DNA of 64,000 bases, from NCBI GenBank assembly GCA_964036315.1, contig OZ038508.1, forward strand, positions 52,330,949 to 52,394,948, written 5' to 3'. Each line of letters begins with the position of its first letter. Position 1 is the first letter of the stretch. The notes below the pieces were generated by a model that saw nothing but the letters and a program-made list of their open reading frames with translations, was not told the DNA's origin and made no database searches. Shown here in pieces: positions 55,379-64,000 of this stretch. Position numbers and translations under genes: made by a program. The DNA comes from Acanthosepion esculentum. Its lineage: Eukaryota > Mollusca > Cephalopoda > Sepiida > Sepiidae.

Positions 55379-56095
55379 AGGGTTGCCAGGCATCCTTTAT
55401 GTACAGGACATGTTCCGTATTGGATAATTTTGTCCCCATCCTGTACTGATCTTTCAGGGACACCCCAAATGTCCCGTATTTAGTTCATTTCCAGATATCA
55501 TAATAAAAATATATTTTTACTCCCTTCTTATGGTTCTTGGTTGTAACTTCATAAGTAATTATACTTTTTTTTCTCAGATCCTCTTGATGAAAATAACCCA
55601 AATGTAATGAAGAAACTAGTGTTGCTAGAAGTTTACACAAAACTGATGTGTTTATTTCTCTGCTGACTGTATTATATATATTAAAATGATTTCACTCTTA
55701 TAAAATTTATTTTTCTTAGCTTATTTTTCACATGATTTTACTTTTATTTTCCTCATAATCCATTAAAATCAATGCTTTACGTTTTTAACTTATGACTCTC
55801 CTTTTATATAATATATTGGTTAGGGTATGTAGGCATGTATAAATTTATATGTATATATAAATATTGTGTATTTGGGTAGCAATCCCTCTTTTATACATGT
55901 TTTGTTAAAGACAACTGGCAACATGAAAACTGCCGTAGAAGCATGAAAAAATCGATTATTTCTACTATCGATGGGAGTTGGGAAATGCAAAGTCAGTCTT
56001 TGCCTTCCCACTAACTTGGAGCATGTGCATGTAAATTTTGGTGCAAATCCGTCAAAAATTGCGGCCGTGCATTCGTTACACACACACATCCTGCC

Positions 56096-56157
<62 letters not shown>

Positions 56158-56202
56158 CATTTTAAGAGTCCCATATTTATAATTTTCTAGTCTGGCAACC
56201 CT
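55379..56202. mobile_element. 824-bp element with AGGGTTGCCAG inverted ends
   Basis: AGGGTTGCCAG at 55379 and CTGGCAACCCT ending at 56202 are exact complements. The left end continues GTACAGGACATGTTCCGTAT and TGTCCCGTATTTAG, a pattern seen in hAT-like non-autonomous elements. No clear duplication of flanks. A long (TA)n lies near the right end. Confidence 0.55.
56100..56151. repeat. (TA)n microsatellite
   Basis: About 26 TA units. Confidence 0.95.
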
Positions 56203-56229
56203 ATGCAGCTGCGCTAAGAAATATAAAGG

Positions 56230-56620
56230 AGACACAGAATATGACTACAGGAATACTGAAAAGCTGTAACACAAGGGGAAATAGAAAAATCAAGCATAAT
56301 TGACCATATATGGAGGGAAAAGAGAGATCACCCCCTTCTGTTGGATGAAGTTGAAATAATAGACAGAGAACATCACTGAAAAATATGAAAATTTAAAGAA
56401 TCAGCACATATGCTAAGGCCACAAAAATCTAAGCTGGTCAAGCATGGACATGAATACAATATGGGAATTTGTAATACAGAGAGTTAGAGAAAAACAACAA
56501 GAGATTGTAATATGAGCTCTGTTTAAAAATGCTAACTGAAACATTAGGTTTATATAAGTCCCAAAAATTCACTTACTGATGTCCCCAAGGACACATGACC
56601 CAGTGAACAAAAGTGTTGAT
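56230..56620 (+). pseudogene. Penelope-like/retroelement C-terminal fragment
   Basis: Plus-strand translation gives LLDEVEIIDREHHWKIRR with KESAHML nearby and KLVKHGHEYNMG. The IIDRE..W..R..KES.H pattern is found at the C-terminus of Penelope-like and related elements. The following sequence matches 28400-28600. Stops occur soon after. Confidence 0.5.
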
Positions 56621-56749
56621 TGAAGTAATCCAAAAAGTAACTTGACCCAAAGAGTTGAGTTGCTAAAGGGGATTAACTGAAACTGAGATATCCAAAAAAG
56701 GCATGGTACATGGAATTAGAAAAATCTACCACTGTGGACTAAATAAAAG

Positions 56750-56870
56750 TGTTCAGTTCAAAATTCTAACATATATCACCGGAAGATGGCCAGAGCATAT
56801 AACAGCTGAAACGTTGTGAATATGATAATAAAGATGGGGACAACAGTCCAAATGATGTATTGTAAATAAA
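56750..56870 (+). repeat. Repeat family B tail
   Basis: GTTCAGTTCAAAATTCTAAC, ACAGCTGAAACGTTGTGAAT and AAGATGGGGACAACAGTCC match the family tail. Confidence 0.6.
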
Positions 56871-56992
56871 TTCTCATCATTAATTAGTTGGTCATTTTCT
56901 GTATAGAGAAGCCATGTTTCATTTTTTTTAGATCGCCTGAGGATAAATTTTGCAATTATTTTTAATTACTGGGTTTTTATTTTTTTTTAAAT

Positions 56993-57096
56993 CGATTAAC
57001 TAAAAAAAAATATGGTGAGATGTGAATTATCGAAAAATATAAAAGTTTTATATTTTTCAATAATTCATAACTTTCATATTTTTTTTTGTTAATCAA
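56993..57096. repeat. Imperfect inverted repeat
   Basis: GATTAACTAAAAAAAAATAT and GAATTATCGAAAAATATAAA pair with their partners ending TTTTTTTGTTAATC. It is a 104-bp AT-rich hairpin with a few mismatches. Confidence 0.65.
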
Positions 57097-57175
57097 TTTT
57101 TTATAATAAAAACTGACATTTTTAAAGTTGCCAAATTATGGTGTGAAATGATTAATAATGTTTTTATAGGAAATT

Positions 57176-57245
57176 AGAAAACAGTTTGAAATTTGATTTA
57201 TAAAATAATAAATAAATGTTATAAATTAAATTTCAAACTATTTTC
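57176..57245. repeat. Inverted repeat
   Basis: GAAAACAGTTTGAAATTTGA and TTAAATTTCAAACTATTTTC are near complements around ~30 bp. With 56993-57096 it may be part of one AT-rich MITE. Confidence 0.6.
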
Positions 57246-57299
57246 TTTCCCAACCCACAAAAAAAACAATAATTATCGCAATTATGCAAAAGAGAGTTG

Positions 57300-58799
57300 T
57301 CATTCAATAACATTAACATCCTTTGGGGTGGAGGGCATCTCTAGAAAGAAATATTAACTTGAAAAAAATCAGCGGCAAAAAAGAATGCAAGTTGATAATA
57401 CATTAAAAAACAGCATGTGACACAAACCAGTATTTAAAATAGCAATCCCATACTTATAAACTGTTCAGCTTGAGGAATTGATTCCGATCCTCTGAGTGCC
57501 AAAGGGGAGGTAACGCATGAGAAGTTGGTCCACTGGAACAGGGTATATACTTTGAATCAAATAAAACCCAACACTGATTAAGGTAGATTGCAAAGCTGGT
57601 GAATGAAGGACTGTCCAGTTACCTCCCTTACATCATTGTAAATCCGAATTGATAAAATTAGATTTTTTTGCAACACTTAGAGAAGAGCACGATTTAGAAA
57701 AAGAAAAGATAGTGTTTTTAAGTTTAACAATATTTCGGTCAGTCTTCAAGTTATGTTTAAAAGTACATACAAGTATTGTTGCTTCTCTTGAAAAAAACAA
57801 ACAGTTACTACTAGTAATCAAGGCGAATGAAACGCAACCAGTACGAATGGAATGCAACTGAAACATAACACGATGAAGATTGTGCTCATCTTAAAGTTTT
57901 TCGTCAATTGATTAGTTAGTAAGAGCAGTTAATCAAATAGTTCAGTATAAATCTTATGGAACTCATTGTGTCATATTGTGTTCATTCCCCGGGGTGGGGT
58001 GTTATTGAATCTTTCATATTTATCTTCGCCGCTGTTCTGACCATTCTTATCACACAATAAAATCATACCCGGGTCCCAAATTTTTGCGCATAAGACGAAT
58101 TTGAATGAACAAAAGATTATTGGAAACATGCCAATGATTTCATCCAGCATTACGTCCCAGCGCGGCTATCACGAGTCCCGACTGAAACGAACTTGCCAAT
58201 GAAATAGCTGAAAAAAGAAAAGAAAGATTGACATAATTTTATTTTATCTCAGATCAAAACGCCGACAAGCACAATCAAAAATCAAAATTCTGGCCGAATC
58301 CCTTTCGTCATCAACTGGCACCGAAATTTTGCTGGCATTTCGAAAGTACTGCACGACAGCTATCAGCATATTTCGTAAAATGTCCGCGTTTTAAGGAGAT
58401 TTTCCCAATCCGATTATAATTTTTTTTTTTTTAAACGAAACAAAAGTCAGACAAAAATTCCAACGAATACAAACGAACACACTGAAAACTCCATTGGGGT
58501 TTCCGATCGTTGTACCCCAGAAAACAGAAGCGGAAAACCCTGTTCGTTAATAACATATGTCAACTTAATCCTATCATAAATTCTAAGAGAAACATTGCGA
58601 TCTCTTCAGCAGGTGACAACTGTGTTGATTCCCATTTGATATACGCCGCCCAATGTACCAAACGTGTTGATTTATGTGGGTCGCAAAACTGAAAAATTAA
58701 GATATAATGGTCACAGGTATGATGTCCAATATGACAATGCGACATCAACAGAACTTGCGGGACATTTTATCACGAACAGCTGCAATTTCGACAAACACC
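57300..58799. other. GC-richer interval without recognisable genes
   Basis: Base composition is less AT-rich than most of the window, and CG dinucleotides are more common from ~57960 onward. Frames up to 77 codons occur without family motifs. It could be old retroelement or promoter-like DNA. Confidence 0.4.
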
Positions 58800-59060
58800 C
58801 TTTTCTTTTTTATCATTTTACTCTAAGCAAGGCAATAAAGAAACTAAGACACACGGAGTTACTGAGTGTGAAAGAATAAGAGAAAAAGAAAAAGAACATA
58901 ATGAAGGTGAGAGAACAATAAACTAACTGGAATTAAAAAGACAGAAGACAAAGATTGACATTTCATTTAAATTTTTGAAAATCAAAGTTAACTGGAAAAT
59001 AAGAAGTCCGAAAGAGAGTTCCATAAGCGAGAAGTGGGGGGTGAAAAAAACTGTTACCAT
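58800..59060 (+). repeat. Dispersed repeat family R, copy 3
   Basis: TTTACTCTAAGCAAGGCAAT, GGAGTTACTGAGTGTGAAAG, GATTGACATTTCATTTAAAT and AAGAGAGTTCCATAAGCGAG align with 27741-27973. Confidence 0.65.
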
Positions 59061-59627
59061 AAAATTGTTATACTCTGCTGCAATTAGATCTCTTTCTGAT
59101 TCACACTATTGTCAGCTGAATGTGAACGCCGAGAAAGCAAAACACAAAATAAAAAAGTCATTTTCTGCGCAGAGGCTTCTAGCATCACACCCGGTCCATA
59201 AAATAAAACCCCGCAATAAAAATACAATAGCCAATGACGAACGTTCCTGCCGGGAAAAAGAATCCCTGGGGACGACCAGATTTGTTTTTAAAAAGCATCT
59301 CTTAACGACCGACACAGTTGCTTGCCGATAGGTCACATGTCGACACGTAGGCGCGATGTTACTCTCACCACCATGATCGCCTCTCTCGTCACCACTGTGA
59401 CATCGCCCAAGCTTCCCTAATTTCATCCGACTCATTATATGCGGAATGCGGTCGATAGACCAGCTTCGGCACCACCAGGCTCTCGACGTCACTACCGTGA
59501 TTTGTAACGCCTCAACGTCTTCACTATCCAGCTCCAGTGAAACAGTGTCCCGTTTTTATTTTATAACTGTTTAACAGCTCCACCTAACGACGTCATGACA
59601 AATCAAGTGGCGCTAACCCCACGAGAT

Positions 59628-59643
59628 ATTTGCATATGCAAAT
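59628..59643. promoter_or_regulatory. 16-bp palindromic POU-octamer site
   Basis: ATTTGCATATGCAAAT is a perfect palindrome made of two overlapping octamer motifs (ATTTGCAT and ATGCAAAT). It lies in GC-richer DNA 30 bp from a CRE-like GACGTCATGAC. POU-protein binding is inferred from the motif; no gene start is identified nearby. Confidence 0.35.
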
Positions 59644-60179
59644 TACTAACGTCTCACTCCGGTGTAATGAACAAAATGACAGGAGAGTTCTATAAGATTT
59701 ATTAAACTTTTTAATCTATTACTCTTACTAACTAATCAACTGACGGAAAATTTCAAGATGATCTCGATCTTCATCCTGTTACTCACGTTAAAGTTGCATT
59801 TTATTCACGTTGGCAGCGTTTGATTCGCTATGTCGTGTTGATTACGAGCACAACCGTCTTTTTTTCTCGAGACAAGCGACGTTTGTACAAAGACTTGTAT
59901 TTTTAGAATATTTTTTATTAACTTGTATGCACTTTTAAACTAAACATAACTTGAAAGCAGAGATACTATCGAAATTAAAGAACTTTTCTTTTTCTAAATC
60001 GCGCTCTTCTTTAAGTGTTGCAAAATATTGGAAGAGTTACCTCAGTCATTTTGTTTATTATTATTATTTCCTTTGATATCTGGCGTTTACACATTTCTTT
60101 CCGGGTCCCGCCCAGGGACCTAAGTTTAGAAATGGCATCATGACACTTTCCACTGCAAAAAAAAAAAAAAAAAAAAAAT

Positions 60180-60530
60180 TACATAGATAAAGCCCTTCGT
60201 AAAGTGTGGGCTGTACTTGTCAGAACAATTTTTTGTATCTCTTTGAGACATGGACTTCCAGGGATCCCTTCAATCAGCCTACTGGAATCTTTTCCAACCA
60301 GTCCAAGGGCTCCAACTACAACAGGAATTGTTGATGTTCCCATGTGCCACATTTTTGAGATTTCGATTTCAAGGTCCTTGTATTTTGACAGTTTTTCGAA
60401 TATCTTCAAAGACACATTGCAGTCTGCAGGGACTGCCATATCAATAAGGAGGCACTTATTTTGTTTGTGGTCTTTAATAACAATGTCTGGGCGGTTGGTT
60501 ACTAAAGACCACAAACAAAATAAGTGCCTC
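60180..60530 (-). pseudogene. LINE C-terminal domain, best-preserved copy
   Basis: A 111-codon minus-strand frame reads NRPDIVIKDHKQNKCLLIDM, AVPADCNVSLKIFEKLSKY, WHMGTSTIPVVVGALGLV and TAHTLRRALSM. It is the reference for the copies at 3948 and 5187 and the distant one at 61378. The RPD...ID...P arrangement may be a PD-(D/E)XK nuclease-like domain (inference). Confidence 0.75.
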
Positions 60531-60531
60531 C

Positions 60532-60535
<4 letters not shown>
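60444..60535. repeat. 33-bp perfect inverted duplication within the LINE
   Basis: 60444-60476 and 60503-60535 are exact reverse complements around 26 bp. The second arm runs into a (TTA)n tract. It looks like template switching or snap-back during reverse transcription. Confidence 0.9.

Positions 60536-60579
<44 letters not shown>
60532..60579. repeat. (TTA)n microsatellite
   Basis: About 16 ATT units directly after the inverted duplication. Confidence 0.95.
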
Positions 60580-61375
60580 GTGTATGTTATGTTCCCTGCA
60601 TCCTTGTAGCGACTGCTATGTTTTTCCACGCCCATATTTTATTCGTCTGCGATTGGCTAATAAATCAATACTGCCTTTCTATAGGACAATTTAGCTATCG
60701 CAGTCGTTGCTTTGAATTTTTCGATTTTGAACTTGCTTGTTTCGTTAGTACAAATTTAGTGACTGGTCAATTTTTAACCAATCACATATTTTAATGCAAA
60801 ATCAACTTTTCTCGCGGTTTCGCTGGGAGCCTATCCGTAGCCTTAAAAGAGGCGACTTCTTCACAAGCCGCCAGTAGAGTCCAGCAAATTTCGACTGTCA
60901 ACACAAACCTATGACATTACTCACAACATTTTCACACAGAATTTTGTAATACATATATACATATCTCTCTGTGACTCAGCTAAGTTCAATCAACCAGGAC
61001 TCTGTTAATTTCTCTAACGCAACACACTTCCTAATCAATTGTCTTTTTGTGTTATCTATTCTAACAGCAGACTTGTTCTAACATTGATTCCTGAACATTT
61101 CTCTCTCAAGAGAACTTTCTTTCGAACAATCAATTACAAATCAAAATACAGTAAAAGGGAAGCAACTTCTTTTCCCTTAATCTATACATTGAATACAAAT
61201 TATTGTATATTTTGTTCTTGTATGTTATTTCAATATATACTTATTGATTCACATTTGGAGTTTTGTTGTTTTCTTGAATCATTAATAATACAAAAGGTAT
61301 ATGCGCTAAGGACACGCATAACAGTATTCTGTAGAGCTAGGTCCAAACTATGGTCTTTACGCCCTATAGGAGAAT
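60580..61375 (+). repeat. LTR-like promoter repeat, second copy
   Basis: ATTGGCTAATAAATCAAT, a second CCAAT (ACCAATCACAT), then TTTTCTCGCGGTTTCGCTGG and GAGCCTATC parallel 14980-15090. A long AT-rich leader follows. It starts TGTATGTTATGTTCC after the TTA tract; no duplication identified. Confidence 0.3.
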
Positions 61376-61377
61376 TG

Positions 61378-61735
61378 TCATTTAATTGATATCACTTTTC
61401 TTAGTATATGGAATGTTTCTAGTAGGGCGATCTTCTGGGCAACTTGTATGTTGATGTTACCCGGGACACTGTTAGTAAAATTGTCCATTCCTTTTCTCAC
61501 GAGGCCCAGAGCTTCGATTACTACAGTCTCAGTCTTCATTCCCCACATCCTGTTAATCTCGATCTCCATTTGGACAATTTCTCGATAATTTTCATGGAGG
61601 TGTTTCTCTCAGATGGTACTGCTATGTCAATAAGAATACACTCCCTGAATTTCCTTGTCTTTTATGATAATATCAGGTATGTTGGTTTTTATTCCCTTGT
61701 CAGTTTGAATTGGCATGTACCAGAGGATAGTTAAG
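61378..61735 (-). pseudogene. LINE C-terminal domain of a related, distinct family
   Basis: A 63-codon minus-strand frame reads MEIEINRMWGMKTETVVIEA, LGLVRKGMDNF and ALLETFHILRKVISIK. Upstream, broken frames give YIPDIIIKDK-like sequence. The IEALG.V.K...I..LQK.ALL.T..ILRKV layout is common to many non-LTR elements and differs from the 60180 copy. Confidence 0.65.
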
Positions 61736-61799
61736 TCATTATTTTTGGTAACTGTGTCTGGTTGGTACTCATACTATCTCTCAGTGGTTTAGATTTTGT

Positions 61800-62800
61800 G
61801 CTTCTTGCATATCTTCCAGTGTACATACGTCTCTACCTTGTTATGCCTGTGAGTATATTCATTCTTTACTAATTACGGACATCCTGAATCGACAGTTTCA
61901 TCATATTTTCTGCAGATTCTGCCTTTCGGATTAGTTCCATCCTTGATTATGTGACAGCGATAGGATCTGATTGCGAGGTTTTGGTCTTGAGTTGCAATAA
62001 TTAGGCTTTCTCTCTCAGCTTTCAACCCGGTGCTCCTCAGCCACTGATGTGTTTTCTGTTGTTGTTGCTGTTGCTTTCTTTAAAGAAGTCGTTTCAATCT
62101 TCAAGTTCCCTAAGCCAAGGGTAGCATCATAATATTTTTTTAATATATATTTTTATACCTGCATGCATTTATAAGCATAACTTGAAGAAAAGAGACATAT
62201 ACTGTCGAAATATTGTTAAACTCTGTGTCTTGTCTTTTTCTTAAATGGCACTCTTCGTGTTGTTATATTAATAATAACAACAGCAAAAATAATTCTTTAT
62301 TTTCTAATGGATCAATTTGAAGAGACATGAAATTTATAGCGAAACATGTTACACAAATTGGCAGACAAATGTTCTACTCTCCAGTGTGGATCACAGCTCG
62401 TCGTATTGTCTTTATGGTTGGTTATGGGAGTTTGTAGCGGACCGTGCGGGGGTGAAGATGTGAAGAGATATCAGAAGGTTAAACTTTCCTGCTGGCCGGT
62501 CCAGTTACATGAGAATGTTGGACCTTAATTAAGTCCAAAGAAGACAAAGAAAACAAACAAGACCGATATACATGTGTAAACAAATATATATCAATAACGA
62601 GTTTAAAAAAGACATGAACAGTTACATAGAGTTTGTATGGAGAAATTATGTGTGTGTGTTGTGAGTGTTTGTACATACGTGTATTGTTCTTAGCGCGTTC
62701 CCAGAATTTGGGAAACGCTGTATCTGTGAGAGGTCACATATTGGCCTAAGTGGAAAAAGAGAGATTTTACCTCGTCTCCGCGCGAGGTAGCGGCCTCAAT
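61800..62800. other. Interval without recognisable genes
   Basis: Only short frames; GC-richer pieces near 62430-62520 and 62760-62800 are not assigned. Confidence 0.5.
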
Positions 62801-62811
62801 GCCTGAGTCGA

Positions 62812-62851
62812 AAGAGAGAGAGAGAGAGCGAGAGAGAGAGAGAGAGAGAGA
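62812..62851. repeat. (AG)n microsatellite
   Basis: AG run with a single GCGAG interruption. Confidence 0.95.
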
Positions 62852-63123
62852 ATGGTCAGTCAGTATTTATAGCCAGGGGAGAGAGAGACCCCTGTTGAAG
62901 GATTAAAGAACTGTGGAGGAGCTAACTCCGACAAGTTATCAGTTATGGATGAGTTATCTTACGACAATATCCTTTACCTCCATATATAAAATATAATTGA
63001 TTCGGGTTTATATTATTCCCACAGTGTTAAAAAAATACGAAGTAAGTCTTTATATAATACGATATAATTATACAAAAGGATAAGTTGAAAATTTCAAGAG
63101 TTCAAATGTAAAAGTTCTAGCAC

Positions 63124-63125
<2 letters not shown>

Positions 63126-63195
<70 letters not shown>

Positions 63196-63204
63196 GTCCT
63201 ATGG

Positions 63205-63236
<32 letters not shown>
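63126..63236. repeat. (AG)n and (TA)n microsatellites
   Basis: About 33 AG units (63126-63191), a 15-bp spacer, then about 15 TA units (63207-63236). Confidence 0.95.
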
Positions 63237-63238
<2 letters not shown>

Positions 63239-63802
63239 ATAATATTAGTGGTAAATATACACATACATATGCAATCGTATATTTAAAATATATAAATAAA
63301 TATACATACATACACATACATATATGTATAAAAAAATAATTCAAAGAGGATAGAATCCAGGTATAACTCAATGTCCAGGACAGAGTAAGGATATAATAAA
63401 GACTTAAACACTAATATTCCATGGTCATAATTTATTCCATTGGAATCGTAAATACGATCCAATTCATCAGACCTACAAATTCAAAAAGAAAACAGAATAA
63501 ACAACTCCGGGAAAAAAATAAAATAAAATTTAGTGAGAGTGTATGTATGAGAGTGTGGGACAAACGCTAGAGCAAATGAGATCTATAGAGAGGGGTAACA
63601 GACGAGAGAAGAACAGGAAGGTCTAAAGATGAAGGGGGATTAAGATTTAACAGAGAGAGGTTTTAAAGGGGGGTGAAAAACGGTTTAAGTGAGAAAAATA
63701 TGCATATTTTCAAATGTCCAAAGATACAACGGAAAAGTGTATACATTTCTTGGTGACATACACACACAATAGACGATATAATCTTAAAGCTCAGAGATGA
63801 GA

Positions 63803-63803
<1 letters not shown>

Positions 63804-63857
<54 letters not shown>
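63804..63857. repeat. (TA)n microsatellite
   Basis: About 27 TA units. Confidence 0.95.
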
Positions 63858-63860
<3 letters not shown>

Positions 63861-64000
63861 GCCGCTTCTTGATCACGTAGTGCAGGAAGGTATGTTTGTT
63901 TTCAATGTAGCAAAGACGGATTAGCCGTATAAGGTTGCCAGCTAGTGGTGCAAATGTCGTATTTCGTGTCTGGTATGATATGATGACAGCGGCATCGGAG

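Noticed and set aside
60204..60794. 196-codon plus-strand ORF
   Set aside because: It is antisense to the LINE domain, crosses the 33-bp snap-back duplication and reads the TTA tract as poly-isoleucine.
63117..63371. 84-codon minus-strand ORF rich in SL and IY
   Set aside because: Translation of AG and TA microsatellites.

Overview
This is a eukaryotic, strongly AT-rich, intron-rich animal sequence in which genes are sparse and transposable-element debris is dense. One gene is certain: the 60S ribosomal protein gene RPL23 (uL14), complete in five exons on the minus strand (20653-25777, 140 codons). The long introns, the many (TA)n/(AG)n/(AC)n tracts, the tRNA- and 5S-derived SINEs and the mix of Ty3/gypsy, LINE, Penelope-like, Helitron, hAT and mariner remnants fit a lophotrochozoan, most likely a mollusc and perhaps a cephalopod. 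That placement is inference, because no species-diagnostic gene is present.

Layout. 1-6800: LTR-like sequence, hAT pieces, a 449-bp hAT MITE with its target-site duplication, minus-strand LINE C-terminal fragments and a 30-bp minisatellite. 6830-12000: the 5' part of an unrecognised minus-strand gene (53-codon exon at 6830-6988). A possible non-coding first exon near 11901-12000 holds a perfect RFX X-box, which suggests a ciliary gene. Between them lie a solo LTR inserted in an (AC)n tract and the first 5S-tRNA chimeric SINE. 12900-20200: repeats, among them a ~1 kb repeat inserted in an older repeat, then a LINE remnant. 20600-25820: RPL23 with a 5'TOP tract, an NRF1-like site and a close poly(A) signal.

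26000-48210: a second, plus-strand transcription unit may start at a CCAAT/TATA promoter near 26240-26260. Its certain part is a run of four phase-compatible exons (41969-42063, 43873-43969, 44355-44385, 48178-48210) encoding a charged C-terminal tail of 86 residues that I do not recognise. Its introns hold LINE, gypsy, Helitron, SINE, Tc1/mariner and hAT copies. 48340-64000: a mariner with both terminal repeats broken by later insertions, the second ~1 kb repeat copy, a 199-bp near-perfect hairpin, a TIR element carrying an acidic open frame, a Penelope-like fragment, two more LINE tails (one with a 33-bp snap-back duplication), LTR-like promoter sequence and large microsatellites.

No prokaryotic, CRISPR or operon-like feature is present. 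The most distinctive item is the interspersed SINE with a near full-length 5S rRNA head joined to a tRNA-like body (five copies, two of them fused tail to tail), the architecture described for AmnSINE1-type elements. Nested insertions give a relative order for several element families.
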